Source: Dyadobacter chenhuakuii
Lineage (GTDB): Bacteria > Bacteroidota > Bacteroidia > Cytophagales > Spirosomataceae
Assembly: GCF_023821985.2 (NCBI RefSeq)
Contig: NZ_CP098805.1
Coordinates: 2,666,001-2,730,000, forward strand
DNA length: 64,000 bases
Reading direction: 5' to 3'
In this document: one piece after another, positions 1 through 9,473 of the stretch
Numbering within the stretch: position 1 is the first letter of the stretch
Layout of the letters: the number at the start of each line of letters is the position of its first letter
The notes under the pieces: generated by a model
What the model was told of the DNA's origin: nothing
Seen by the model: the letters and a program-made list of their open reading frames with translations, nothing else
Database searches by the model: none
Position numbers and translations under genes: made by a program

Positions 1-869
1 CGGCATATCTGGCCGTGATTGGTGATGGTGGAAACCGATTTACCAACGGCGCTTCGATGAAAAACAGCGGTTTCGAAGCATTGCTTTCCTATGACACTAA
101 AATTGGTAATGATCTAAGGATCAACCTGACCGGTAACTTCTCGCTGTACCGCAACAAGATCACGTATTTACCAAAAGAGGTGATTGCATCCTATCCGGGA
201 AATGGAACGGACAAGACCATTCTGGGCCGTCCGGCCAATTCATTCTTTGGATATGTAGCCGACGGAATATTCCAGAATCAGGGCGAAGTGGACAATGCTG
301 CAACCCAACCGGGAAAAGGCGTGGGACGAATCAGATATGCCGATCTGAACAGCGATGGCACCATTGACGCGCAGGACAGGGATTTTATCGGAAACAGCAC
401 GCCTAAGTATATGTATGGCTTCAACACTTCCGTAAGCTGGAAAAATTTCGATCTGAGCTTCTTCTTTCAAGGGATCAATGTAAAGGTTCAGAACGAATTC
501 AAAACCTACACCGATTTCTCATCACTTTGGACCGGCACGAACTGGGGTGACAGAACGCTGGACGCATGGACGCCCGAAAACACAGGTTCTGACATTCCTG
601 CTTTAACATTGGTAGACAGAAATAACGAAGGCCGCTTCTCGACTTACTTCATTGAAAACGGTTCCTACCTGAAATTGAGAAACGCGCAGATCGGGTACAA
701 TTTCAAAAGTCTGAATGCCCTGAAAATCCAGAGCGCACGATTGTATCTGCAAGGGAGCAACCTGTTTACCATCAAAAGCAAAGCTTTCACAGGTCCCGAC
801 CCGGAGATTCCAAACTTCGCTTTCCCGATACCCGTCATAGGAACCATTGGCCTGAATGTCACTTTCTAA
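1..869 (+). CDS. SusC/RagA-family TonB-linked outer membrane protein, C-terminal part (partial)
   Basis: The reading frame is open from the first bases of the window, and the GTG at position 15 is only an internal codon (the frame reads AYLAV across it). This is therefore the last ~290 residues of a larger protein. What is seen is the beta-barrel end of a SusC-type receptor: YGFNTSVSWKNFDLSFFFQG, the DLNSDGTIDAQDRDFIG turn typical of the family, and a final aromatic strand ending in VTF. SusC proteins are TonB-dependent channels that import oligosaccharides captured by the SusD lipoprotein. The susD gene follows 12 bases downstream and a GH32 gene comes next, so the likely substrate is a fructan (inference from neighbours). 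The N-terminal carboxypeptidase-like and plug domains lie outside the window. Confidence 0.93.
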   Translation, partial: AYLAVIGDGGNRFTNGASMKNSGFEALLSYDTKIGNDLRINLTGNFSLYRNKITYLPKEVIASYPGNGTDKTILGRPANSFFGYVADGIFQNQGEVDNAATQPGKGVGRIRYADLNSDGTIDAQDRDFIGNSTPKYMYGFNTSVSWKNFDLSFFFQGINVKVQNEFKTYTDFSSLWTGTNWGDRTLDAWTPENTGSDIPALTLVDRNNEGRFSTYFIENGSYLKLRNAQIGYNFKSLNALKIQSARLYLQGSNLFTIKSKAFTGPDPEIPNFAFPIPVIGTIGLNVTF

Positions 870-881
870 AATTCTGAAATC

Positions 882-2600
882 ATGATCACTAAAAAATTTA
901 TATACGCCCTGACATTGCTCATGGTGCTTTTCACAGGCTGCGACGATGCGCTGGTAGAACCTGCCCAAGGTGTCATTTCGGGCGACGATTTGAATACACC
1001 TGAGAATGTGGACAAAATGGTGGTAGCAGCCTACTCCGCACTTGGAAACGATCATTACACCTCCCCTTTTTCCAGCATGTGGGCTTACGGAAGCATTCGC
1101 GGCGGCGATATGTACAAAGGCGGCGACGGCCCGGGCGATTTGTCAGAATTTCATTTGTTCGAAACATTTTCACTCAACCGGGTTGACAATGCATTGATCG
1201 ACCAGGTTTGGTTCAGATTGTACGTGGGCATCAGCCGGACCAATGATGCAATGCGCAGAGTGAGTGCATTTTCCGAAGCAGAATATCCCGAAAAAGCAGC
1301 GCGTATGGGTGAACTCAATTTCCTGAGAGGACATTTCTATTTCCTGCTGAAAATCTTGTTCAAATATGTCCCGTATATCGATGAAACCATTGCCAAAACA
1401 GACTATCCGACCATTTCAAATGACAAGCTTTCCAATGACGAACTATGGTCAAAAATAGAAGCCGATTTCCGGAGCGCAGTTGACAAGCTTCCTGAAAATC
1501 AAAGTGACAAAGGCCGGGCTAACAAGATTTCGGCAAAAGCCTATCTGGCAAAAACACTCTTGTACAAGGCTTACGAACAAAACGAAACCAATGCCGTTGT
1601 ATCGATAAATAAAGCCTTGCTGACAGAAGTAAATTCGCTTTGTGATGAGGTGATCAACTCCGGAAAGTATAACCTGAGCGCCGATTATGCTGACAATTTT
1701 CTAACAGCAACCGAGAACGGCCCCGAATCCGTATTTGCAATTCAATATTCAAAAAACGACGGAACGCCACTCGGCAGGCTGGATTACGGACATGCGCTGA
1801 ATTACACCATGAACCAGGAATACGGCTGCTGCGGTTTCCACGTTCCCAGCCACGACCTGATCAATTCATTCAAAACAAGTGCCGACGGTCTGCCGCTGTT
1901 TCAAACCTATGCTGCTAATGACGTAGCGGCATCCCTTGATTTCCAGACCAGCTCATTCGATCCGCGGCTGGACCACACTGTGGCAAGGCCAAATGCGCCG
2001 TTCAAATATGGAAAAAGCTATGTATTCCAAAAATCCTGGGCCCGCGCTCCGGCGGTTTACGGCGCATTTGCAAGCATTAAGGAAGTGGTTTTGCCAACCG
2101 ATCCGTCTTTCCAAAAAGTGCCGCCATTTATGTCCAGCGCCAAAAACTGGCAGATTATCCGGTTCGCCGATGTACTGCTTTGGAAAGCAGAAGCATTGAT
2201 AGAACTGGGTAGACAAGACGAAGCACTTCCTTTGATCAACAGGATCCGCGCCCGCGCAGGCACAAGTACAGGTTTGCTCGTAGCAGCAGATGGAAAACCA
2301 ACGGCCAATTTCAGGGTAAAACCGTATGTTAAGAGTTCGGATTGGACACAGAACTATGCAAGAATGGCGATGCGTTGGGAAAGACGACTTGAATTTGCTG
2401 GTGAAGGTTATCATTTCTTCGACCTGGTTCGCTGGGGCGTTGCGGCTGAAAACATTAATGCCTATTTCAAGATTGAGAAAACAAGGGCAACGCATTTGGG
2501 AGATGCGAAATTTACAGCAGGCCGGGATGAATATCTGCCTATACCATTGAATCAGATCAATTTCAGCAGCGGCTTGTACAAACAGAATGCAGGATGGTAA
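882..2600 (+). CDS. SusD/RagB-family glycan-binding lipoprotein
   Basis: This 572-residue protein starts with a lipoprotein signal peptide; the lipobox LFTGC puts the acylated cysteine at residue 20. It is expected to sit on the outer face of the outer membrane as the lid of the preceding SusC channel. The body shows SusD/RagB features: an N-terminal helical TPR-like region including AARMGELNFLRGHFYFLL, and a C-terminal section with the family pattern RWERRLEFAGEGYHFFDLVR and YLPIPLNQI. It lies 12 bases after susC and 41 bases before a GH32 gene, which fits one operon for fructan uptake. The substrate assignment rests on that neighbour, because SusD sequence alone does not reveal ligand identity. 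Confidence 0.95.
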   Translation: MITKKFIYALTLLMVLFTGCDDALVEPAQGVISGDDLNTPENVDKMVVAAYSALGNDHYTSPFSSMWAYGSIRGGDMYKGGDGPGDLSEFHLFETFSLNRVDNALIDQVWFRLYVGISRTNDAMRRVSAFSEAEYPEKAARMGELNFLRGHFYFLLKILFKYVPYIDETIAKTDYPTISNDKLSNDELWSKIEADFRSAVDKLPENQSDKGRANKISAKAYLAKTLLYKAYEQNETNAVVSINKALLTEVNSLCDEVINSGKYNLSADYADNFLTATENGPESVFAIQYSKNDGTPLGRLDYGHALNYTMNQEYGCCGFHVPSHDLINSFKTSADGLPLFQTYAANDVAASLDFQTSSFDPRLDHTVARPNAPFKYGKSYVFQKSWARAPAVYGAFASIKEVVLPTDPSFQKVPPFMSSAKNWQIIRFADVLLWKAEALIELGRQDEALPLINRIRARAGTSTGLLVAADGKPTANFRVKPYVKSSDWTQNYARMAMRWERRLEFAGEGYHFFDLVRWGVAAENINAYFKIEKTRATHLGDAKFTAGRDEYLPIPLNQINFSSGLYKQNAGW

Positions 2601-2641
2601 ATGTCAGAACTGTTCTGGCCCAAACACAATTAAATTAAGAT

Positions 2642-4144
2642 ATGAAAAAAATAATCATTGCACTACTCCTTATCTGTGCCATAACCGGCTCTAATGCTAT
2701 CGCTCAGGCTTTTAAGGAGAAATACCGTCCGCAATTTCACTTTACGCCCAAAGCCAACTGGATGAATGATCCGAATGGGATGGTGTATCACAACGGGATT
2801 TATCATTTGTTTTATCAATACTATCCGGACGGCAAGGTTTGGGGACCGATGCACTGGGGACATGCTACGAGCAAGGATATGATCGCCTGGAAAGAGCAGC
2901 CGATTGCTTTGTATCCGGATAGTCTGGGTTATATCTTTTCAGGAAGTGCGGTTGTGGACAAGAACAATACGGCAGGATTCGGTAAAGAAGCATTGGTTGC
3001 CATTTTTACACATCATGACCCTGTCGAGGAAAAAAAGCAAACCGGCAAACACGAAACGCAAAGCATTGCATACAGTCTGGACGACGGTAAAACTTGGACG
3101 AAATACAAAGGCAATCCGGTGATCCAGAATCCGGGCGTAACCGATTTCCGGGACCCGAAAGTAAGATGGTTTGAGCCGCAGAAAAAATGGGTGATGACGT
3201 TGGCAACGAAAGATCGCATTACGTTTTATTCTTCCCCTGATCTTAAATCCTGGACGCGTGAAAGTGAATTCGGAGCAAACGAAGGCGGCCACGGCGGCGT
3301 GTGGGAATGTCCGGATCTTTTTCCGATCAAACACGAAGGAAAAGACATTTGGGTGCTGATCGTGAACATTAATCCAGGCGGACCGAACAAAGGTTCTGCG
3401 GGCCAATATTTCCTCGGAGACTTTGACGGTAAAACATTCACTTCCAATTCAAAGGAAACCAAATGGCTGGATTTTGGAACAGATAATTACGCAGCTGTAA
3501 CATTCGCCAACACAGGCAATCGCAACATTCTGATGGGCTGGATGAGCAACTGGCAATATGCTAATCAGGTTCCGACAGATCCTTGGAGAAGTGCGAATAC
3601 GATTGCCCGTGAGTTGGGTTTAAAAACAGTCGGTAAAGAAACTTACCTGACTTCGGTTCCCGTTAAAGAACTGGATGTTTTGAACACCACCACATTTTCA
3701 ATGAAGAATGTAAAGGTGAAAGATCAGCTGGATCTGACGGAAAAAGCAAAGAACAAAACCGGACTTTTCCGCCTGGATTTTACGACCAAAAACACAGCGG
3801 ATTTCTCAATAGTGCTGGCGAATGAGGCTGGTAATGAACTGATCGTCGGTTATAACAAAGCAAGAAATCAATATTACATTGACCGTTCGAAATCCGGTGC
3901 CATTGACTTTGAAAAAGGTTTTGGAGAAAAACACATTGCGCCCAGATTTGCAACAGGAAGTGATATTCCGCTGACATTAATCGCCGACGTTGCCTCCGTC
4001 GAGCTCTTCGCTGACAATGGGCTAACGGTGATGACCGATATTTTCTTTCCGGAAACCCCGATGTCCAAACTGCACATTAAATCCGTTTCAGGGATTACGG
4101 TTGATAATCTGAAATATACAGTTTTGAAACCTTCGGTAGAATAA
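2642..4144 (+). CDS. Secreted GH32 fructan beta-fructosidase (levanase/inulinase type)
   Basis: The 500-residue protein has an Sec signal peptide (cleavage after about residue 22) without a lipobox. All three GH32 active-site motifs are visible: WMNDPNG with the nucleophile Asp43, FRDP with the transition-state Asp171, and WECPD with the acid/base Glu222. The five-bladed propeller spans about residues 28-335 and a C-terminal beta-sandwich covers about 350-500. Family members hydrolyse beta-fructosidic bonds in sucrose, inulin or levan. It closes the susC-susD operon and is the feature that points to fructan. Whether it is exo- or endo-acting and which linkage it prefers cannot be read from sequence by eye. 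A hairpin directly follows the stop codon. Confidence 0.95.
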   Translation: MKKIIIALLLICAITGSNAIAQAFKEKYRPQFHFTPKANWMNDPNGMVYHNGIYHLFYQYYPDGKVWGPMHWGHATSKDMIAWKEQPIALYPDSLGYIFSGSAVVDKNNTAGFGKEALVAIFTHHDPVEEKKQTGKHETQSIAYSLDDGKTWTKYKGNPVIQNPGVTDFRDPKVRWFEPQKKWVMTLATKDRITFYSSPDLKSWTRESEFGANEGGHGGVWECPDLFPIKHEGKDIWVLIVNINPGGPNKGSAGQYFLGDFDGKTFTSNSKETKWLDFGTDNYAAVTFANTGNRNILMGWMSNWQYANQVPTDPWRSANTIARELGLKTVGKETYLTSVPVKELDVLNTTTFSMKNVKVKDQLDLTEKAKNKTGLFRLDFTTKNTADFSIVLANEAGNELIVGYNKARNQYYIDRSKSGAIDFEKGFGEKHIAPRFATGSDIPLTLIADVASVELFADNGLTVMTDIFFPETPMSKLHIKSVSGITVDNLKYTVLKPSVE

Positions 4145-4153
4145 TCATCTATT

Positions 4154-4187
4154 TCCATGCGGCAAATTTTTGCATTTGCCGCATGGA
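4154..4187. terminator. Hairpin between convergent GH32 and DoxX genes
   Basis: A perfect inverted repeat with 13-base arms (TCCATGCGGCAAA and its complement) encloses a short 8-base loop. It sits 10 bases after the GH32 stop and 14 bases before the stop of the opposing DoxX gene. There is no clear T-run on either side, so it is best read as a shared transcript-end hairpin rather than a textbook intrinsic terminator. Confidence 0.6.
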
Positions 4188-4200
4188 CAGGAAACCAACC

Positions 4201-4584
4201 TCAACGCGTGCTCGCCAGCGCCCACCATACTAACACCGGCTGAAAAAACAACCTTACTAAACGCTTCTTATCCGTATCGAGTCCGAATGCGTCTCGCTGG
4301 TGGGTGTATTGAGTGATGTTGCCGGGAAAAACGGCGGTGAAGAATGCAGCAGCGAACTTTCCGATTTTGGGGCGGTGTTCCTGAGGTGTGGCGATCAAAG
4401 CAGCTCCGAGGGCGATTTCTGCGATCCCGGAATAGACTACAGTGTCGTCCTTTTTAAGTGGAATAAAGTCAGGGACCTGTGCGCGGAACTCTTTTCTGGC
4501 GAATGTTAAATGACTGATGCCTGCATAAACCAGACTTGCTCCCAGCAATATCCTGCCTGCGGTTTTTAAATCTTGTTGTTTCAT
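4201..4584 (-). CDS. DoxX-like family membrane protein
   Basis: This 127-residue protein has about four hydrophobic segments, including ILLGASLVYAGISHLTF, IAEIALGAALIATP and the C-terminal FFQPVLVWWAL. The opening pattern GxSxxYAGxxHLTF is typical of small DoxX/DoxD-like inner membrane proteins. Their biochemical role is mostly unknown; some accompany quinone or thiol metabolism. Upstream on the same strand lies a relic of an HxlR-type regulator, a frequent partner of DoxX-like genes, which suggests that an HxlR-DoxX unit once existed here. Function remains unassigned. Confidence 0.8.
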   Translation of the reverse strand: MKQQDLKTAGRILLGASLVYAGISHLTFARKEFRAQVPDFIPLKKDDTVVYSGIAEIALGAALIATPQEHRPKIGKFAAAFFTAVFPGNITQYTHQRDAFGLDTDKKRLVRLFFQPVLVWWALASTR

Positions 4585-4636
4585 CTTGATACGTAGGTTT
4601 TAGAAAATCAAGACAAGAACCATACCTGCACGCATA

Positions 4637-4765
4637 TCATTCAGCATGCACTAGTTGTCTCAGAATCACATCCCGCAAACGACCTTCATGTTCATCGCTC
4701 CATTGCCCTAATGCGGCGATGACAGGGATTAGTGTCTTACCAAATTCGGTCAGGCTGTATTCTAC
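4637..4765 (-). pseudogene. HxlR-family transcriptional regulator, C-terminal relic
   Basis: Translating the minus strand gives a 42-residue piece with VEYSLTEFGKTL and ALGQWSDEHEG, ending at a stop at 4637-4639. This matches the end of the HxlR winged-helix domain, where the wing reads VEYSLTExG and is followed by the dimerisation helix. Directly before the valine is an in-frame TGA (4766-4768), and nothing upstream in any frame continues the domain: the DNA-binding half is missing. It is too short for a functional regulator and lies upstream of the DoxX gene in the same orientation. The family call rests on recognising the conserved wing motif by eye. Confidence 0.65.
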
Positions 4766-4880
4766 TCAGGCAATAGAACGCTGAAATTACAGGATCATGG
4801 AGAACGGCTGATAGAAGTATCTTCCGTTTGACTAATCTTATAAATTTTTGTATTATTGGTGTATACAAAATTTATAAACC

Positions 4881-5633
4881 ATGATAAATCTATTCTATGT
4901 TTCCGTATTTGCTTTAATGTGCAGCACAGTGGTAGGTCAGGGCATGAAGACTGAAATTGTAGGCAATAAGCAAATGACAAATTCGAGTCGGGAGATTCCA
5001 AATTTCAGTCATTTAAGAATTATCGGACTGGATGTGGATTTACAAAAAGGACAAACCAATTCTATTTCTTTGACAGCAGAATCAAATATCATTGAGCACA
5101 TCGCAAGTAAGGTCGATGGCGACACGCTTGTTATTCATTACGAGAGAAATCAGCCATTAAGAAATGTCACAAGCCCTAAAATAATGCTGACTTACAGTAA
5201 CGGTATAAACAGCATATTGGGTAGCGTTTCTAACATCAAATTACTTTCTCCACTTGAAAATGATGATCTGGTTGTAAAACTTCAAACCAAATCATCCATT
5301 ACCGGAATGGTTAAATTGAATTCCTTAAACCTAAGGATGGAAACGTCATGTAATGCTGCATTAAGCGGATCAGCGAATGACATGCATGCCGAATTATTCA
5401 CAAAAAGCAACTTGAATGCAAGGGATTTGGCAATAAAGAACCTAGACATTGTTGAAGAAACGCACTGCAAGTCCGAATTGAATGTTTCAGAACAACTTAC
5501 AGCCAAATTATTTGTTGAAAGCACACTCAATAATGTGGGTAATGCAAAGCCAGATATCACTTATCCGTCTATGGACCAGATGACTTCTATGAAATCATTC
5601 AGCCGGAATGTTGATATGTTTAAGTTTAATTGA
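4881..5633 (+). CDS. Secreted DUF2807-like (GIN domain) protein
   Basis: The 250-residue product begins with a short signal peptide (FYVSVFALMCSTVVGQG). The rest is a repetitive beta-rich sequence with alternating short strands such as SISLTAESNIIEHI, TLVIHYERNQ and LNLRMETSCNAALSGSA. The pattern DVDLQKGQTNSI...AESNIIEHI...DGDTLVI is that of DUF2807, a right-handed beta-helix domain described as a putative autotransporter adhesin head. Its role is unknown and it may act at the cell surface or in the periplasm. It has no operon partner: the next gene downstream is convergent. The start was chosen because it directly precedes the signal peptide. Confidence 0.75.
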   Translation: MINLFYVSVFALMCSTVVGQGMKTEIVGNKQMTNSSREIPNFSHLRIIGLDVDLQKGQTNSISLTAESNIIEHIASKVDGDTLVIHYERNQPLRNVTSPKIMLTYSNGINSILGSVSNIKLLSPLENDDLVVKLQTKSSITGMVKLNSLNLRMETSCNAALSGSANDMHAELFTKSNLNARDLAIKNLDIVEETHCKSELNVSEQLTAKLFVESTLNNVGNAKPDITYPSMDQMTSMKSFSRNVDMFKFN

Positions 5634-5645
5634 CAGCTGAGTCCC

Positions 5646-6278
5646 TCAAACCAGCCTTTCCCTGATCGCCAGGCTTACTGCTTCTGTGGCGCTGTTTACG
5701 TAAAGTTTGTCGTAGATATTGCGGATGTGGTTATTTACTGTGTTGTAGGCAATGCCACATTCTGCGGCGATTAGTTTATAGCTGTAACCTTTGACCAGAA
5801 AACCCAATATGTGCTTCTCACGCTCGGTCAGGTGGTAGTCTTTTTTAGCTATGGTTTCAGCAGAAAAGTAGCGCAGGACTTTGGTGGCAATGCTGCCGGT
5901 CATAGGCGCGCCGCCTTCAAGCGCCTCCCGCAAACTCTCGATAAACCGCTCCGGACTTGTCTTTTTTAATAAATATCCATTGGCACCGGCTTGCAGACTG
6001 CCAAAAATCCGCTCATCTTCTTCAAAGTTCGTTTGGATGAGCACGGGCAATGCGCCAAAATGCCTTCTGATCAGGATAGTTGCATCTATGCCGTTAATTC
6101 CGGGCATGTCTATATCCATGAGCACAAGGTCCGGTTTCGATTCGGTAATGTTGACCAGAAGGTTGTTGGCATTTGGGAAAGTTCCGGTGCACACGAAACC
6201 GTCGGAGAGATTGAGGAGCATGGACACGCTGTTCAATCTTTCCTGATTATCGTCGAAAATAATGATCCTTGACGCCAT
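5646..6278 (-). CDS. NarL/FixJ-type response regulator
   Basis: This is a 210-residue regulator when started at the ATG at 6278; a TTG at 6296 would add six residues and is less likely. An N-terminal receiver domain (about 4-120) carries the acidic pair Asp9-Asp10, the phospho-acceptor Asp55 in LVLMDIDMPG and the conserved lysine in GYLLKK. A LuxR-type helix-turn-helix follows (about 145-205) with LTEREKHILGFLVKGYSYKL and the recognition helix AYNTVNNHIRNIYDKL. It lies downstream of a Reg_prop/HisKA_3 histidine kinase, which is the natural partner class for NarL regulators. The 105-base gap between the two genes contains its own promoter-like sequence. Confidence 0.93.
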   Translation of the reverse strand: MASRIIIFDDNQERLNSVSMLLNLSDGFVCTGTFPNANNLLVNITESKPDLVLMDIDMPGINGIDATILIRRHFGALPVLIQTNFEEDERIFGSLQAGANGYLLKKTSPERFIESLREALEGGAPMTGSIATKVLRYFSAETIAKKDYHLTEREKHILGFLVKGYSYKLIAAECGIAYNTVNNHIRNIYDKLYVNSATEAVSLAIRERLV

Positions 6279-6325
6279 ACGGTGAGTCAATAGCAATTAA
6301 TATGATGTTGAAATAAAATATCCTG

Positions 6326-6354
6326 CAAAATTAGCACTCGAATTTCTTCTACAA
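6326..6354 (-). promoter_or_regulatory. Candidate Bacteroidota-type promoter for the NarL regulator
   Basis: On the minus strand TAATTTTG (6333-6326) fits the -7 consensus TAnnTTTG. A TTG at 6354-6352 lies 18 bases upstream of it, near the spacing expected for the -33 element. The regulator ATG is 47 bases downstream. If used, the regulator could be transcribed apart from the kinase gene. Support is pattern matching only. Confidence 0.45.
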
Positions 6355-6383
6355 TATAGCAAATACTAGTCATCCTCATTGCA

Positions 6384-9300
6384 TCAGAATACCAGCGTAA
6401 TGGTCGTCCCCTCGTCGATGACGGAGTGTATCGTAAGCAGGCCGTTCATCTGTGCCGCACGGTGGTGCATATTGGCCAATCCATTGCCCTTCCTGATGAA
6501 ATCCGGATCAAAGCCCCGGCCGTTGTCATGGATAGTAAGCTTTGTATGGCCGCTTTCCCGCATTGTAAATACATCTATGGTGCTGGCATTGGAATATTTG
6601 GCAGCATTGTTCATTGCTTCTTTGAAAATCAGATACAGGTTTTTCCTCGTCTGCATATCCAGTTTCAGGTTTTGGATTTGGATATCTGTTTCAAAACGAA
6701 AAGTAAATCCTTTGGACTCGGCCAATGTGCTGCCAAACTCAAACATCCGGGCAAACACGTCCTCGATCTGGTCATTCCCGGCTTTGACACTCCATACAAT
6801 ATCGCTAAGCCCTTCCTGAACCTGTTGGGCATTTTCCTTTATCTTCCGGACCACCTGCTGATGTTCCGTTTTCTCGATTTGCATGAGCAATGCCTGGCTG
6901 TAAAAAGTAATGCTGCTAAGCGTGCTCCCGATCTCATCATGCATATCAGCGCTGATCCCGTTGCGGATTTTTTGGATATCCATGATCTGCCGGAGCCTGT
7001 ATTGATAAAAAAAGTAAATCAGCAACCCCACACCCAGCAGACTGAGAATGAAAAACCAAACCGATTGATACCAGGGCGTAAGCACCCGGATCGGTGACTG
7101 CCATTCCTGGCTGCTCCAATCGGCGCCGCCAACGGAAACCTGTACTTTAAGCATGTAATCACCCGGTGGCAGACTGTTAAAGAGTAGTTTGTTCCCAAAT
7201 TCAAACATTTGCCACCTATCGTCCCCCCACCCTTCCAGCTTGTAGCGAAACCGGTTCAATGACGTATTCTGGTAATCCGGGCTCATGAATGCAAAGGCAA
7301 ACAGGCGGTCACCTGGATTGAAAACGATCTGCTGACCAGTCTGGTGGGTAATGATAGTGTCGGTTTTGTTCCGGCTCGCATCGAATTTCGAATAGGAAAT
7401 AAGCTGCAATGCACTTTCTTTTTTCGGGCTTGAATCAAGCTCTTCCGGGTTGAATGCCACCACGCCGTTCAGGCCGCCGAAGTAAAGTGTGCCGTCTCTT
7501 GATTTCAGATAGGATCCATGATTGAATTCCAAATGAGGTAAGCCGTCTGAAATGCCGTAGTTATGGAATTTTCCCGTTTTCGTATTAAAGCGCGACAAAC
7601 CTTTATTCGTACTCATCCAGAGATTCCCCCGTTTATCGGGCAGGGCCGCATAAATGTTATTGTCAGGCAGGCCGTCATGCGTGGTAAAAAGCCGCGTCTG
7701 TTTGCTATCCATGTCAATGCGGATCAAACCTTGCCCGGTTGCCGCCCAAAGTGCATTTTCAAACCATGTTGTATGGAAAATCTGCAAAGCGGGAAGCTTG
7801 ATCTTATCTCCGGCTGCTTGTCCGTAATGTTCATAAATACTGGCATCCGCATTCAGCACATACAGGCCATTGGTTGTACTTACCAAAACACGGTTTTTCT
7901 GCCAGGGCATGAAGTTGTTGACGCGCACATTTTTGATATAGCGTCCCGCTTTATCATTCAAAAGAACAGGTTGCATATCCCGCGTGCCGATAATGCCCAT
8001 TCCACCCCAGGTGCCTGTCCAGAAAGTTGAGTCATTGAGTTTATAGAAAGAAGTAAAGCCGCGTCCGCTCACAAACGGGAAATCCACTTCCGCGTAAGCC
8101 TCTGTCTCAGGATCAATTTTAAGGAACTCGATGCCATCTGTTACTGCGTAAACCTCGTTTTTGGTAAAAAGCACTTTATATGGAATCACCGTATTCTTCA
8201 TAGTCCTGTTCTGGCTGTGCAGCTGCATATGCCTGCTCCTATGTGTCACGGGATCGATCTGGTGAAGCAGATATTGCAAACCGTCACGGTTATAGCCATA
8301 GGAACACGCCCAGATCTTTCCGGAATTATCCTCAGTAATGCCTCTGACGCTGCTGCCGATATCGCCGGTCTTTTCCAAAGGCACGCTCATGTATCTTCTA
8401 AAAATCTCTTCGGTTAGCGTAACTTTTATCAGACCGTTCACGCCTGCCACCCAAAAACTGCCGTCGGTGCTCAAACAGGCGGCAAAAAAGTAAATGTCTG
8501 CACCTGATTTTTGCAGCAGGCGGGTGGTCAGATCGGTGAATTGACCGGTTTTTTGATTTAATAAACCAATTTCCTTTGAAGATTTATACCACTTATAATT
8601 TCCTTTATCGGTATAAATGATCCCGGGCGCTATCGGGGCGTCGGTATCAGTGATAGGGCCAAAATGTCCGGTTTTGAAAGCATAATGCCGCATCCGGAAG
8701 TGCTTCCCTGTTTTTTGCTCAAAATATATTAATAATGTATCCGCACTCACCTGCACCACACTGAAGATGCGAAATGGACGGAGGTTAATGTCATTTCCTA
8801 TCAGATCAGTTCGTTTAACCAGTTTGGCTTTATCATCAATTTCATCCAAAAAAGTCCCGTCACTAAACGCATACTGCTTGCCTTTCCCGTCCAGAAACAG
8901 GTTGGTAACCTGGCTCGCGACACCGGAAGCCTGCCCCGCATGGGTCGGTGGCATATATAGTGCCTCAGGGACAAGATCTTTACTGATCTTAATGAGCTTT
9001 CCACGCGGTATCGAAACCCAGCCATTTTGATCACTGTCAAAAAAAACATCCAGATGCTGTTTGGAATCAACACTTTTGAGAGCAGTTGAAGGTTTAATGG
9101 TCTTGCACGTGAGGTTAAGTACATCGACAATGCTGACGCCGATGTTATGCGTCACCCATATGTCGCCACCCGGCCCGGTCTTGATTTGGTTGATCAGGGT
9201 TCCGCCGCCGATGGATCGGGTTAGCATGTCCGTAAAATTCTGGAAACTGTAACCATCATAACGCCATAGCTCCTGGCCGGTTGCCACCCACATGAAGCCG

Positions 9301-9473
9301 CGGCCATCCTGGGCGAGCGCGCGCGTATTGCGGCTTGGCAAGCCTTGCTCCGGACCAAGCAACTGAATGTTTACACGGGTTTGCGGAGCCTGCGCCACAC
9401 AGATATCCGTAAAAAGCAAAACCAGGAAAGGCAGCAGACCATACAAGTGGATTTTTATGCAAGACAAATTCAT
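6384..9473 (-). CDS. Reg_prop/Y_Y_Y sensor histidine kinase (HisKA_3 type)
   Basis: About 1029 residues from the ATG at 9473, which gives a compact signal peptide ending in ICVAQ; an upstream ATG at 9500 would add nine residues. The periplasmic part consists of two-bladed-propeller repeats (Reg_prop motifs such as LWMSTNKGLSRFN and GYSFQNF) up to about residue 670. A Y_Y_Y domain follows (FRYKLEGWGDDRW), then one transmembrane helix (SVWFFILSLLGVGLLIYFFY). The cytoplasmic part has a HisKA_3 dimerisation domain with the phospho-acceptor His845 in DMHDEIGSTLS and a HATPase_c domain with DNGRGFD and GNGLANM. Such kinases sense extracytoplasmic, often carbohydrate-related signals and phosphorylate NarL-type regulators, here the next gene. 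The ligand is unknown. Confidence 0.93.
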   Translation of the reverse strand: MNLSCIKIHLYGLLPFLVLLFTDICVAQAPQTRVNIQLLGPEQGLPSRNTRALAQDGRGFMWVATGQELWRYDGYSFQNFTDMLTRSIGGGTLINQIKTGPGGDIWVTHNIGVSIVDVLNLTCKTIKPSTALKSVDSKQHLDVFFDSDQNGWVSIPRGKLIKISKDLVPEALYMPPTHAGQASGVASQVTNLFLDGKGKQYAFSDGTFLDEIDDKAKLVKRTDLIGNDINLRPFRIFSVVQVSADTLLIYFEQKTGKHFRMRHYAFKTGHFGPITDTDAPIAPGIIYTDKGNYKWYKSSKEIGLLNQKTGQFTDLTTRLLQKSGADIYFFAACLSTDGSFWVAGVNGLIKVTLTEEIFRRYMSVPLEKTGDIGSSVRGITEDNSGKIWACSYGYNRDGLQYLLHQIDPVTHRSRHMQLHSQNRTMKNTVIPYKVLFTKNEVYAVTDGIEFLKIDPETEAYAEVDFPFVSGRGFTSFYKLNDSTFWTGTWGGMGIIGTRDMQPVLLNDKAGRYIKNVRVNNFMPWQKNRVLVSTTNGLYVLNADASIYEHYGQAAGDKIKLPALQIFHTTWFENALWAATGQGLIRIDMDSKQTRLFTTHDGLPDNNIYAALPDKRGNLWMSTNKGLSRFNTKTGKFHNYGISDGLPHLEFNHGSYLKSRDGTLYFGGLNGVVAFNPEELDSSPKKESALQLISYSKFDASRNKTDTIITHQTGQQIVFNPGDRLFAFAFMSPDYQNTSLNRFRYKLEGWGDDRWQMFEFGNKLLFNSLPPGDYMLKVQVSVGGADWSSQEWQSPIRVLTPWYQSVWFFILSLLGVGLLIYFFYQYRLRQIMDIQKIRNGISADMHDEIGSTLSSITFYSQALLMQIEKTEHQQVVRKIKENAQQVQEGLSDIVWSVKAGNDQIEDVFARMFEFGSTLAESKGFTFRFETDIQIQNLKLDMQTRKNLYLIFKEAMNNAAKYSNASTIDVFTMRESGHTKLTIHDNGRGFDPDFIRKGNGLANMHHRAAQMNGLLTIHSVIDEGTTITLVF

